A stretch of 64,000 bases of DNA from Acidobacteriota bacterium (GCA_016710075.1 JADJLO010000011.1:62001-126000); one strand, 5' to 3'; numbered from the stretch's first letter, positions 41,068 to 52,889 are shown. Numbers and translations: made by a program. The notes: generated by a model from the sequence alone, not told the origin.

Positions 41068-44000
41068 TCAGTTGCTCACTGGGAATGATTTCCATAATTT
41101 TACGGTGGAATCATATGCGCTGGTAGCCAGCACCAATCCATTTCTGGAAAAGACGGCCCTTGAAATAAGCGCTTTGTGATCAGTGAAAGTCGATATCTCA
41201 AGACCGGTTTGGTAATCCCAGAACTTCAAATTTCCGTCTTCGTCGCCGGTGACAAGACGTTTGCCGTCCATGGAAAAAGCAAGCGTCTTGATGGACGCCG
41301 AATGTCCTTCAAGGGCAACCACTTCCTTTGAATTTCTCCAATCCCAGATATGTGCGATTCTGTCGCTGCCGCCAACTGCGATGAGTTTCCCGTCAGGAGA
41401 AAAACTCACAGTTTGCACCTCATACGGCGGGTTCGAGAGGGTCTTCACTTCACTGAAAGATGCAGTATCCCAGATAACTATCTGTGAATCATCGCCGACC
41501 GATGTAAAGTATCTGTCATCGGGCGAAAACGCCAACTGCCTCACTCCGCGATTATGCTTTGAAAGAGATTTAATTTCATTCATGCCCGGCATCTCCCGGA
41601 TCTTGATCAAGTGATCACGTCCTCCCGATGCCAGCCACCTGCCGTTCGATGATATAGCCATCGTGTTGACAGATTTATCATGGGCCTTTAACTGTGAGGT
41701 TGTCTTCAGACTGTCTGCGTCAAGAACCGTGATTATCCCCTCACGATCCCCTGCGAAAATAAATCTGTTGTCAGGAGAAAATGCCGGGCACTTGATCCGT
41801 GATGATATGTCAACAGAGTTTAACGATTTCTCGGACGCGACATCCCATCTGGTGACCGACTTTTCACTTGCAGAAACAGCGATCTTATCGTCCGGAGAAA
41901 AACAAACATCCTCAATTTGTGTTGTGGGATGCCTCAACAGACCCCTCGCTGATATCCAGGGGCTTTGCCATAGCTTGACGGTGCCGTCGCGGCTCGTCGA
42001 GATAAACTTATCACCAGAAGGTGAGAGTCTCACAGTTCCGACCTCGTATGAATGTCCTTTCTGTTCATAAACGATCTCACCAGTTTTGTAATTCCAGAAC
42101 CTGATTATTCTGTCACTGCCGGCGCTCACAAGGTATTTGTCATCCGAAGTGAACGATAAGCTGAAAACACTTGATAAGTGCCTTTTCAATCGATTCACTT
42201 CAATACCGCGTCCGACATCCCAAATAATGATTTCACCATCTCTTCCGGCTGAGGCCAGCAATTTGCCGTCCGGAGTGAAAGACGCGGTATATACGCTTGC
42301 GGCATGCCCTTTCAATATCCTCATCAATCTACCGGTTTTACCTCCCAAAGCCTGACTTCATGGTCTTCGCTGGTGGATGCCAGATACCGGCCGTCGGGTG
42401 AAAAAACGGCGGACCAGACATAGTCCTGATGCCCGCTGAAAGTTCTTATTTCCTTGCAGTCTGGAAAACTCCACAGCTTGATCTGCTTATCCCAGCTCCC
42501 GGTGAGCAGCATCTTTCCGTCACTCGAAAAATCGATCGATGAGACATTGCCATTATGCGCGGTAATAGTTTTGAAGAGATTGTTGGTTGAAGTCTCCCAG
42601 ATTTTTACCGACTTGTCCTGTGCCGCTGATGCCAGATACTTTCCATCCGGGGAATATGCAATTTTCCAGACAGCGTTATCGTGGCTTTTGATGGTTGAGA
42701 CATGCTGCTTCGTTCCGACATCCCAGAATTTAATGAAGCCGGCGATATCGGATGATGCGATGTACCTGCCATCGGGTGAATATGCGGCGCCTAGTGCTGG
42801 CGCACCCTGGTCGAATTTCTTGATCTCCTGATTAATCAGCCGGCTGAAATAGCCCCATTCAAAACTTCGAAATTCACGCTCGGTATTGTCAATATTTTGA
42901 GGGTCAAAAAGGGTCCTCATCCTTGTCAGATTGGCTTTTTCCCAGTCCTGGTTTGCCAGATTAATCTCAGCCGCATAAAGCAATCTCCGGCTTCTGGTCT
43001 CCTGAATTAGAAGCCTGTTACGCTGAAGTAGCATGAGATAAGCGATCGTACCCACGATTCCGATAATCGCCAGCGAGACAATTGCCGTGCGCGCGACGCC
43101 CATATAAAAAGCTTTGCGCTGCCTGATCAATTCGGCATTGGGCAGGTTCGTCCTGATCCAGTTTCTGTCAAATGCTCTGGCATAAATGCGATTCCGGACT
43201 TTGAGATCTCCGTCTTCTTCCCTGGTAATCCCGGAAAGATGCAGGAGGCTGATCATCGGATTGGTCTCGTCGAATTTTACCGGTGAAATATGATTGTGCC
43301 GGAGCACTCTCGAATAAAGATCTAGCAGGCTTGATACATCTGAATCCGTTCGCAAAATCCGATCGCGGACGAATAACAGGTTGTCGTCGTTCCTGCTGGC
43401 CGAGGAAGAAAGAAAAAGTTCGTGACATTTCCTGTCGATATCTTTGGGCGATGATATTGATATGTCGCGTGAGATTGTCTGACAAAGCTTCTGAGTCAGA
43501 TAAGGATGTCCGTTGGTCCAGTATAGAACTCGTTTGAGCAGCCGATGGTTCAACTGTTCGCTTCGTTTCAAACCATGCGCCAGTTGCCGGGCTTCGTCTT
43601 CTCTGAAGTCCTTCAGCTCGACTCTGTGCCCAATGTTGAAAGGCGTAATCCGAGTGTCGGACATCAGATCGGATGGCGTGGCCACTCCTAGAAGACAAAA
43701 GGTCAGATTTTCTAATGCCTGATTCCTGGCCCGGTTATTATAGATTCCGCGTATCCCCGCAAAAAAATCGTCTGTGTTGAATTTTAAGCTTTTTACGGTA
43801 TCGATCTCGTCAATGAAGATAACTACATTTCTTTTCGATAAAGGGATGATGATATCGGTCAACGCATTAGTCCATCTCTGCAGTGGGCCGAGATGAGCAT
43901 TTGCAGTCCAGTAATCAACCAGTTCATCTTCCATGTCGAACTGTTGGCCGATCTGAACGAGCATGCCCGCATACCATTGTTCGACGCTGATATTCTGTCC

Positions 44001-44282
44001 TACGGCCGTCAGATCAAGCACGGCCACTGAGACCCCTTCGCTTTTCAATTTCACCGCAGTTCTGATCATGAGCGACGATTTGCCCATCTGCCGCGGCGAT
44101 AGGACGTAGCAGAATTTACCGAGGATCAGGTTCTCAAAAAGTTCGGTATCGGCATGACGGGTGACATAGCTGGGCGAATCTCCCTTGAGCGAGCCGCCAA
44201 CTACATAGAAATCTGTTTTTAATACCTTGAACGTCCCGATTAAATTAGATGGTCGCTTAGGTAGGTCCTGTAGAGTTGACAT
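41068..44282 (-). pseudogene. AAA-like ATPase / TM / 14x WD40 sensor protein, frameshifted at 42336-42339
   Basis: A protein of about 1071 residues. N-terminal AAA-like (AAA_35-type) ATPase: 'DFYVVGG', Walker A 'LSPRQMGKSSLM', 'VLDLTAVGQNISVEQWY', Walker B 'VVIFIDEIDTV', and 'GHPYLTQKLCQ'. One membrane segment at about residues 393-416 ('AIVSLAIIGIVGTIAYLMLL') precedes 14 WD40 repeats from about residue 490 to the end, enough for two seven-bladed propellers. With the ATPase inside, the propellers would be periplasmic. The first frame stops at 42324 after 'EVRLWEVKPVD'. One more A in the AAAA run gives 'EVKTGRLMRILKGH' and continues the repeats. Its ATG overlaps the winged-helix partner gene by 43 bp, implying translational coupling. 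Confidence 0.88.
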
Positions 44283-45586
44283 CTGAAGTCCGCCTCTCGA
44301 ACAGTGTTGCCTTTGATTATTCCCGCGGATCGAAGGAGATAGAAACTGGCGACATCAGAACTGGCGCGACCCGCAAGCAGATCACCTGCAAATGCCGTCA
44401 ATTGCGCATCTTTTCTCAGTGATAAGAGCATTCTCAACAGGCTGTCGCTGAATGGGCCGGTATCCAGTTTATTCGGGTTTAATATCTCCTCAAGAGATCT
44501 CCCGCTCATCTTTATCTCCCTGAGCGTCAGATTAAACAGAAATGGATGACCGCCGATTATCTTCATCAGTCCAACCAAATCTTCCGACGACAAGGGCGAT
44601 TGATAGCGCCTGTTCAATTCGCAGACGTCTTCAAATGTAAAATCGTCAACCTGGATTCGCGTTCCCACGTTGAAAGGGGACTGATTCAAATCCGTGATAA
44701 AAAGATGGGCCTCAGCCGCATAGGCTATCGCCAGTGTCAGATTGGCCCAGGGCCCGTCCGGCTCCAACGCCCGCTTGTTGTGCCATGAACGGAAAAGCCC
44801 GAAAAGCTCGCTCGAGTATTCATAATTGAAAAGCCTGTCAGCTTCATCCATGGCCCAGATGAAATTTGAATCCGATTTGTTGAGAACCTCCCGGCGTAAA
44901 AACCTTTCAAGATTTGGACTCGGCCCAAGCGCCGGATTCCAGACAGCCTCAACTTTGATCTCCAGTTTTAACTCATCCGAGATTGCCTCGATCAGAGTTT
45001 TGACCAGATCTTCCATTGTCTCCAGACTGGACGAGTTGAAATACTGAAAATCTGTGAGAATAACCCTCTTGCCGGCTTGTCGCCCATGCTTTAATCCTCT
45101 TGCCAGCAGTGATGTTTTTCCTACCTGTCTTGGCCCCTTGACCAGAATAATGCTGTCTCCCCGCTCAATCGCGGTCATTATTTCATTGTCTGCTGTTCTC
45201 TCAATGTAAGTGGTCGATGACAGCCCCACCGCTCCTCCGGCGGGCTCCATTCCATCTCTGCCGCTCTCTGATTCAATCTTTCTGACTTCGGCCACAAAGC
45301 TGTAACCGCGATTTGGATACGTGACAATATACTTGTGCTCATGAAGAGTGTCTCCAAGCGCTTTCCTCAGCGAATGTATGTTAACGCTCAGATTTCCTTC
45401 TTCTACAATATTCCCATTCCATACTTTTTTGAGGATAAAATCTTTGTCGATCACTTTTCCCTGATGCTCTATCAGTATCAAAAGCAAATCGAAGGCTTTC
45501 GGAGTCAGGGAAACTATCTCACCCTCTCTCGTTAATATTCTTTTCGTCTCATCCAAATGAAATTGGCCGAAGTTGTAAATACTCAT
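44240..45586 (-). CDS. Winged-helix (PhoB/CadC-type) AAA-like ATPase regulator
   Basis: A 448-residue soluble protein. Residues about 4-98 are an OmpR/PhoB-type winged helix: 'SLTPKAFDLLLILIEHQGKV', 'VNIHSLRKALGD', 'IVTYPNRGYSFVAEV'. A linker leads to an AAA-like ATPase of the same family as the downstream partner: 'YIERTADNEIMTAIERGDS', Walker A 'KGPRQVGKTSLLARG' (about 150), Walker B 'FIWAMDEADRLF' (about 245), 'FNVGTRIQVDDF', 'GGHPFLFNLTLREI'. There is no receiver domain and no membrane segment. The shared ATPase fold suggests hetero-oligomerisation with the membrane AAA-WD40 protein and DNA binding at the 11-bp repeats upstream. That is inference. Confidence 0.85.
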   Translation of the reverse strand: MSIYNFGQFHLDETKRILTREGEIVSLTPKAFDLLLILIEHQGKVIDKDFILKKVWNGNIVEEGNLSVNIHSLRKALGDTLHEHKYIVTYPNRGYSFVAEVRKIESESGRDGMEPAGGAVGLSSTTYIERTADNEIMTAIERGDSIILVKGPRQVGKTSLLARGLKHGRQAGKRVILTDFQYFNSSSLETMEDLVKTLIEAISDELKLEIKVEAVWNPALGPSPNLERFLRREVLNKSDSNFIWAMDEADRLFNYEYSSELFGLFRSWHNKRALEPDGPWANLTLAIAYAAEAHLFITDLNQSPFNVGTRIQVDDFTFEDVCELNRRYQSPLSSEDLVGLMKIIGGHPFLFNLTLREIKMSGRSLEEILNPNKLDTGPFSDSLLRMLLSLRKDAQLTAFAGDLLAGRASSDVASFYLLRSAGIIKGNTVREADFRCQLYRTYLSDHLI

Positions 45587-45740
45587 ATCCGGATAACCAG
45601 CAGTTATGGCCCCTTACCATTAGAGATCTTCGGGCTTTAATATCTTTTAAGATTAATTAAGCTGTAAATTAAAGATTCTATTGGTCTTTTCAATATAATA
45701 GATACTCTGATATTAAACTAATCAATCTTATTCAACAATC

Positions 45741-45770
45741 AGTTTGATATTAGTTTGATATTAGTTTGAT
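45741..45770. repeat. 11-bp direct repeats, candidate operator of the winged-helix regulator
   Basis: AGTTTGATATT occurs at 45741-45751 and 45752-45762, followed by a partial copy AGTTTGAT at 45763-45770. An inverted copy with 9 of 11 matches lies at 45709-45719. PhoB/OmpR-type winged helices classically bind head-to-tail repeats with 11-bp spacing. The site is about 155-185 bp upstream of the regulator's ATG, so autoregulation is plausible. Confidence 0.6.
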
Positions 45771-45871
45771 GACTTATTTGAGGATTTGCCAATTTTGTTT
45801 TAACGCTAATGAACAATTGCGTCTCAGCCAGGAATTTAGGCCACTGCTGAAGCTTAATTCCCAGCCATAAA

Positions 45872-45925
45872 TTCCGGCTAGTCGGGCAACTTGCAGGATT
45901 CTGCAGACTCCCTGACTAGCCGGAA
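45872..45925. repeat. Imperfect inverted repeat with nested stem
   Basis: TTCCGGCTAGTCGGG (45872-45886) pairs with CCCTGACTAGCCGGAA (45910-45925) with one bulge. Inside, TGCAG and CTGCA (45892-45896, 45901-45905) form a second stem. There is no T-run on either side, so it may not be a simple terminator. Confidence 0.6.
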
Positions 45926-45991
45926 CAGGGTTTATCGATAATCCTTTCCCCTTGAGCCTTCAGTCTCTTTTCTAACAGATTCATTGCAGGG

Positions 45992-46040
45992 CACAAATCA
46001 AAGGGATGGAATGCGCGGCATTCCATCCCTTTGATTTGTG
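45992..46040 (-). terminator. Perfect 23-bp hairpin after the DUF11 gene
   Basis: The arms 45992-46014 and 46018-46040 are exact reverse complements with a three-base loop (GCG). The stem begins 24 bp after the DUF11 stop. It is a probable terminator or 3'-stabilising structure. It lacks a U-tract in the minus-strand direction. Confidence 0.65.
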
Positions 46041-46063
46041 AGTCTGATAACAGACCGTAGATT

Positions 46064-49000
46064 CTACTGGCACGGTGGGATGACTATTGGGATAGTCAGG
46101 CTGGTGGTGCCAAGAGTAATCTTGTGCAGGCTATGACCGCCGCGGAATCCATTGGGATTGACGGTATTGTTAATGGTGGCCCCAAGGAGAGCGCCTTCAT
46201 TTTGAAGGGTGAATTTAATCCATCCGGTTCTGCCCGCCGGAATAATTTGATTATACCGGGGAGTGGAACGAGGGAAGGAGCTGGATAAGGGGAGCCTTAT
46301 CTGGCAGCTCTGCTGGGTGGTAGTGAAGCTGAAACTGTTTTCGACGTCATTATAAACCAGGCCGAAGATGGAACCGATGTTGTCGGCCACATTGGTCATA
46401 TCGCCTCCGATACGGTCGAGAATCAGTAAAGTGCTATTGCCGTCTTCGGTGCTGGGCAGGTTGTCAGCTGCGACGACTCTGCCGAGTTGTGAATACTGAG
46501 TACCATTAAGGTTGATGGTCGCGGTACTTGACGTCAGATTCCAGGCTGGGATATTCAGAGCCCAGACGGATTCAGCAGCCAGATTGGCGGAATGCCCCGA
46601 TGAGAGTTTGATATAGGAATCACCAATCAGGTAGTTGAAGCTTGCGGGATAACCCAATGAGTCGACCGCCACAGCGATGATATAGCCTGTAACCCCGGGG
46701 TCGAGGTCTGAGGCCAGGAAGCTTGTGGTTTGATTGGGAGTCAGGCAGATGTAGTTATCCGCAACCGAGCAGGTGGTTCCGTCAACGAAGAACAAGTGAA
46801 CGAACGCCGGTCGGAGAAGATCGGTATTGGTCAGATTGATTCTCGTATTCTGCCTGCTGCCGATAGAAGGATCGGAGGTATAAATCGGGAAGATAAGAAT
46901 CGATCCCGGTTTAAGATCACTGCTTGGCGTTTCGGGCGGTAAGGGGGTGCCGACGCTTGGCGGACAATTATTCCCTTCGCAGGGAGGAGGCGCGCAGTTG
47001 GCAGTGATGCAATTATTGAGCATGGTGGTGGCGTCATTTGCGCCGTCACTGTTGGTGTCGTAATTGACCACGAAATCGGTGCACATCCTCGTGCCGACAG
47101 TGATCCCTGATTTGACTTTGACCTGGTAGTTGATCCTGATGGTCTGTCCAACCGCAACAGTGCCGTTCCACTCAATTTGAGTGGATGTCACCGAGCAGGA
47201 ACCGCCGGTAGCGGAGCAGGAGTTGTTGATGGCGGTCAACTGAACCGGCAGCATGGCAATGAATTCCGGACCCGGGTTGTTTTGCTGGACCCCGTCACCC
47301 GTGTTGGTCAACCTCACCTCGACATTGATTACCGTACCGGAATCAACGCAGATGTCGAGAGGTGAATTTCTGATCGTCACATCGACGGTTCTGAAATTTG
47401 CGCTCGGAGGCGGATTGACCGTGACATTAACCGAACTTGTGTTGTTGCCTGAGTTCGAATCGGGTGATGTCGAACTGACAACAGCCGTATTGGTCATGGT
47501 ACCGAGAGGGAAAGAGGTTGGAACATTTACTGCAATTGTGATCGTCGCCGAATTTGACGGCGCAGTCGTCGTCAGGTCGCCGATATTGCAGGTAATTGTC
47601 TGAGTTCCACTGCAGGTTCCCCTGTTGGTCGTTATGTTTCGAACAGTAAGTCCTGCCGGCAGGGTATCGGTTACCGTTACACCGATTGCATCAGAGGGTC
47701 CGAGGTTGGTTACGGTCAGCATGAAGGTGAGATCGTCGCCGGCGCGAACCACATTCTTGGATGTGGCTTTTGAAATTCTCACATCGCTGTTGCGAGCAAC
47801 CGGAGTATTGACCGTTGATGAGTTGTTGCCGGGATTCGAATCGTTCGAAGTCGAGCTAACAACAGCAGTGTTTGCCAGACTTCCGGCAGAGAAGGACGTT
47901 GGGACTGTAACACTGATAGTAATTGTCGCGGTATTTGACGGGGCTGACGATGTCAGATCCCCGATATCGCAGGCAATGCTCTGAGTCCCGCTGCAACTAC
48001 CTTTTGAGGTTGTGATGCTGCGAAGAGTAAGCCCTGGTGGCAGTTCGTCATTTACCTTTACGCCGATTGCGTCAGACGGACCGAGATTGGTCACTGTGAG
48101 CGTGTAGGTCAGGTCCTCTCCGGCCATCAGTGAACTCTTCGATGCCGTCTTGACGATCCTGACATCGCTGTTGATCACGGGAACTGTCACCGTAGAACTG
48201 TTGTTGCCAGGAGTCGAATCGTTCGAAGTCGAGCTGACAACTGCCGTGTTGGCTGCAGTCACCCCCTGGAAATTGGCGTCGATCTTGACTGCCATCGTGA
48301 TGATCACAGTGTTTGACGGAGCAGTCGTTCCCATGTTGCCAATGTTGCAGGTGATGTTCTGTGTCCCGCTGCAGGTTCCCTGAGTCGATGAAACATTGGT
48401 CAGACTGAGACCGGCCGCGAGATTGTCGGTCACCGTCACCCCGGTCGCATCGGACGGACCAAGATTGGTAACTGTCAGCGTGTAAGTCAGATCATCGCCC
48501 GGACGACTTGAAGTCTTCGATGCCGTCTTGACGATCCTGACATCGCTGTTGACCACGGGAGAGTCGATGACACGTTGGTCAGGCTGAGACCGGGGGCGAG
48601 ATTGTCAGTCACCGTCACCCCGGTCGCATCGGACGGACCAAGATTGGTCACTGTCAGCGTGTATGTCAGATCATCGCCCGGACGACTTGAAGTCTTCGAT
48701 GCCGTCTTGACGATCCTGACATCGCTGTTGACCAAGGGAACTGTCACCGTAGAACTGTTGTTGCCCGGATTCGAATCGTTCGAAGTCGAGCTGACAACCG
48801 CCGTATTGGCCAGATTTCCAGTGGGGAAATTGGCAGATATCGAAACCACAATCGTAATGACAGCAGTGTTTGACGGAGCAGTCGTTCCCATGTTGCCAAT
48901 GTTGCAGGTGATGTTCTGCGTTCCACTGCAGGTTCCCAGGGTCGATGAAACATTGGTCAGACTGAGACCGGCCGCGAGATTGTCTGTCACCGTCACACCG

Positions 49001-52000
49001 GTCGCATCGGATGGACCTAGATTGGTAACTGTCAGCGTGTATGTCAGATCATCGCCCGGACGACTTGAAGTCTTCGATGCCGTCTTGACGATCCTGACAT
49101 CGCTGTTGACCAAGGAACTGTCACCGTAGAACTGTTGTTGCCCGGATTCGAATCGTTCGATGTCGAACTGACAACAGCCGTATTGGCCAGATTTCCAGTG
49201 GGGAAATTGGCAGGTATCGAAACCACGATCGTAATGACAGCAGTGTTTGACGGAGCAGTCGTTCCCAGATTGCCAATGTTGCAGGTGATGTTCTGTGTCC
49301 CGCTGCAGGTTCCCTGGGTCGATGAAACATTGGTCAGACTGAGACCGGCCGCGAGATTGTCGGTCACCGTCACCCCGGTCGCATCGGACGGACCAAGATT
49401 GGTAACTGTCAGAGTGTATGTCAGATCATCGCCCGGACGACTTGAAGTCTTCGATGCCGTCTTGACGATCCTGACATCGCTGTTGATCACGGGTACTGTC
49501 ACCGTAGAACTGTTGTTGCCCGGATTCGAATCGTTCGAAGTCGAGCTGACAACCGCCGTGTTGGCTACTGTCACCCCCTGGAAATTGGCGTCGATCTTGA
49601 CTGCTATCGTGATGACAACAGAATTTGACGGAGCAGTCGTTCCCATGTTGCCAATGTTGCAGGTGATGTTCTGTGTCCCGCTGCAGGTGCCCTGAGTCGA
49701 CGAAACATTGGTCAGACTCAGACCGGCCGCGAGATTGTCGGTTACCGTCACCCCGGTCGCATCGGACGGACCTAGATTGGTAACTGTCAGAGTGTATGTC
49801 AGATCATCGCCCGGACGACTTGAAGTCTTCGATGCCGTCTTGACGATTCTCACGTCGCTGTTGACGACTGGGATGGTGACTGTTGATGTATTGTTGCCCG
49901 GATTCGAATCGGTTGAAGTCGAACTGACAACAGCCGTATTGGCCAGGTTTCCAAGCGGGAAGTTCGCCGGGATGTTGACTATGATGGTAATGACAGCAGT
50001 GTTTGAGGGCGAAGTCGTCCCAAGAGTGCCAATAGTGCAGGTGATGTTCTGCGTTCCACTGCAGGTTCCCTGAGTCGATGAAACATTGGTCAGAACCAGA
50101 CCTGACATCAGATTGTCAGTCACCGTCACCCCGGTTGCGTCAGATGGACCAAGATTGGTCACAGTGAGGGTGTAGGTCAAATTATCGCCTGGAAGACTGC
50201 TCGACTTTGAAGCTGTCTTGACAACTCTGACATCGCTGTTGACCAGAACCGGGGTAGTTACAGACGATGTGTTGTTATCAGGATTGGTGTCTCTGGACCC
50301 ATCAGGCATGGCAATGGTTGCGGTATTGGTAACAGCGCCGCTTGTTGCCGATGGCGACAGAACTGCCGTCAATTGGAATGTCGCGGTCCCTGAAACGAGA
50401 AGGTCAACTTTAGTGTTGATATTTCCCGTTCCATTGTTTGCGAAACACCTTGACCCCTGGGATGCCGTGCAGGTCCAGGAAATCGTATTGAGCTGAAATG
50501 CAGAGGGCAGGTTGTCGACTATTGCAGCCCCGAATATTGGGTTCGGCCCATTGTTCTTAGCGACAATTGTGTAGGTCGCCTGTTGTCCCGCAACGATCGA
50601 ATTAGTATTGATGGTTTTGGTTATTGATAGATCTGTATCAGTCGAGCAGAAAGGGATTTTGGGTATAACTGTTGAAATCAGTCCTGATGCCCCGCGCGTG
50701 GCTCCATTGGAAGGGAACTCGGTCATCGAAGGCGATTGAGTCGAGCCGCTCGCTCCTCCATTAACCTGGGCGGTGATGCTGCCGCCTGCATACGCGATAA
50801 AGCCGCCGCCGCCGCCGCCGCCGGGGCCTTCCGCTTCAGTAGCGACTGCGGGCGAAGTAGGTGGTGACTGGGTGCCTCCATTGCCTCCATTGGCCTGGGC
50901 GCTGATCCCACTCAATGTTTGCGCATAGACCACGACGGATCCGCCGGCGCCGCCGCCTCCGGAGCCGTCACGATTTGTATTCCTTGTATCGCCGCCCTTA
51001 TTGCCGTTGGCTTTGAGAATGCCGGTTCCGGTAACCGATTTTCCTATCAGATAAATCAACCCGCCCGCGTTTCCTCCACCACCGCCTGCATCGTCGTTCT
51101 GAGCTCCAGAACCTCCACCGCCGCCGAAGAAAATGCGCCCGGTCACATCCTGAGGTATCGGGCGACCGCCGAGACCTCCAACCTCTCTTCTCAGATCTCC
51201 TCCCCATGCCTGACTGCCCGGCCCGTCGACAAGAGCGTTTCCATTATTGATTGAGTAGCTGTATCCGCCGCGTCCGCCACCCGAGGAGTTCGTTAGGGCG
51301 TTGCCGTTGGCAATGAATCCCGGATCAAGCTGCCAGGCCTGAGCTCCGGTGATTGCCCCATCCATGACGCCCTGGCCGTTCCAGTTATTATTGTTGTTGC
51401 CGTTTGCGCCGCCGCCGCCGCCGGTGTTATGCGCCGTACCACCGCCGCCTGCGTTGGCTGCTGCACCTCGGGCATATCGGCCTCCAAGTGCCTCATACTC
51501 CATTCCGTAACCGGCGATTCCTTCCCCTTTTTCCGCTCCATAATCCTGCTGGTCCGACACATAATCGGTTCTCAGTCCTCCGCCACCGGCTGCCGATAGT
51601 GCACCGCCTCTGAATCCACGCCCGCTGACATCGATATCCCCGTTGAGCACCGCATTGGTTTCGACATGGATTGCCACTATGCCGCCAATTTTACCGTCCC
51701 ATGGTGGAGCCGTAATCGATGCACCTGTATTAACTGTTAATGAAGTATATTGCGGAACCCGGATTACCTGTACATGGCCGGCTGCCGTGTAAGAATTCTG
51801 CAGGCCTCCGCACGGAGGATTGAGCGTGATCACGTTGCCGTTGACGGCATTGACCGTCACGAACTCATATTTGCCTGCGTTGTTGAGATTGGTGAGCAGG
51901 CCGTAATTCGGACTGTTGCTTATATCTATCGAGGCTCCGGCCATCTGAATGATCAAAACCAGATCGCCGGGAGTGAGCATCGACGGAGCAAGTCCGTTGG

Positions 52001-52241
52001 CGCCTCCCGGATCGGTGATGGTTATTGTCCCCGATCCCGCGGACGCATTCGCCGCTAAAATGGCATATTTATTTAAAATTGTCTGAGCTGCAGTGACCGT
52101 CAACGGCCCGTCTTTCCCGGATATCTCCGCTCGTGTCGTCACGGGAGAATTAAGGTAGCCAAAGAATCCGCGGATTGCTGCACTGTTGAGTGCCGTCAGA
52201 ACAAATAGAAGGACTGAGAGTATTAAAAACGCTTTTTTCAT
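46064..52241 (-). pseudogene. DUF11 tandem-repeat surface protein, two frame breaks (49114 and about 48557)
   Basis: The start is ATG 52241, with GAGGGG upstream; a longer frame to 52262 lacks a site. A signal peptide ('FLILSVLLFVLTALNSAA') is followed by a Gly/Asn-rich region with parallel-beta character ('GGGGGANGNNNNNWNGQG'). About nine DUF11 units come next, most with a 378-bp period ('NSDVRIVKTASKTSSRPGDD', 'LTYTLTVTNLGPSDATGVTV'), and then a C-terminal domain beginning 'SSDLKPGSILIFPIYTSDPS'. The unit starting near 49103 has lost one base in a C-run (GG at 49114-49115). The next unit is shortened from 378 to 179 bp, which shifts frame again. Units are nearly identical in DNA, so recent duplication or mis-assembly is likely. 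Role: secreted or surface-attached. Confidence 0.85.
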
Positions 52242-52889
52242 TTTTCCCCTCAAAGGCGGCATTCAAAACTTGTGAGGTGCCACTCTTGGGTTTAATAATT
52301 TAGACGTCCGGTGGAACAATGCAACTATTTCATTACCGGCATCTTTGAAGTCAATTTAAAATCGGGGCGTCGAATCAGTGGGCTCAGGCATTGTTAATAG
52401 ACAAAATAATACTGTTCTATTGGTCTTGAAATTGTCCGGGGGAGAGGGCCGTAAAGAACAGTTACAACCTGAGAAAGCTTTTGGACTCAATAATTAACAA
52501 TGTTGGGCGAATCGTTCATTCCGAATCGATCATTAGAGCTGAATCCGCTTTATTCATTGAGGTTAGGACAACAGCCTGATCAAATACCAGAGAATTAACC
52601 ACCAGCGAAGGGGGAACTGGTTCCCAGTGAGGCTCGCCACGCGGTGAAAGATACAACATTTCATTAAATATGTCTACCTGTAAATATTACTCTCTATTAT
52701 GATTAGGATGGGGAATCATTAGAATTTGCTTTCAGGGATTTCCCCGGTAGCCTGATGAGAGTTGAAAAATATGAATCTTCATTTAGTTGGGGACAACCAG
52801 GAACTCCTGCTTGTGATAATAAAACACAGGGTTTATGATGACGCGGTTATTAAATAGTATGTTTCCTTAATATTCTTGGAGGGAAAGCG
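52242..52889. other. Divergent intergenic region between DUF11 and microcompartment genes
   Basis: About 650 bp with no supported gene. It contains the likely promoter of the shell-protein gene (52811-52839). On the minus strand TTGCAT and TAAATT boxes with 16-bp spacing lie about 40-65 bp upstream of the DUF11 start and may be its promoter. Sequence between about 52330 and 52800 shows nothing further that I recognise. Confidence 0.45.
52811..52839 (+). promoter_or_regulatory. Sigma-70-type promoter of the BMC operon
   Basis: TTGTGA (52811-52816) and TATGAT (52834-52839) are separated by exactly 17 bp. Initiation near 52846 leaves a leader of about 44 bases with GGAGGG before the ATG at 52890. 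Confidence 0.6.

Larger units (their letters stand above)
45587..46063. other. Intergenic region upstream of the winged-helix gene
   Basis: About 477 bp without a supported gene. It holds AT-rich leader DNA next to the winged-helix gene, a set of 11-bp direct repeats at 45741-45770, and two large hairpins at 45872-45925 and 45992-46040 on the DUF11 side, listed separately. Confidence 0.6.

Noticed and set aside
41068..45586. STAND/Avs-type anti-phage defence interpretation of the AAA and WD40 genes
   Set aside because: No effector domain (nuclease, TIR, protease) and no phage-defence neighbours were found. A PhoB-type winged helix and a membrane segment point to signalling.
46000..50500. Several open frames of 100-190 codons on the plus strand opposite the DUF11 gene
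   Set aside because: They are periodic mirrors of the repeats, have no ribosome-binding sites, and repeat with the 378-bp unit. They are shadows of the minus-strand gene.
52242..52889. Possible riboswitch or small RNA in the long region upstream of the BMC gene
   Set aside because: No family-specific core or strong terminator/anti-terminator pair was recognised; only a promoter could be supported.
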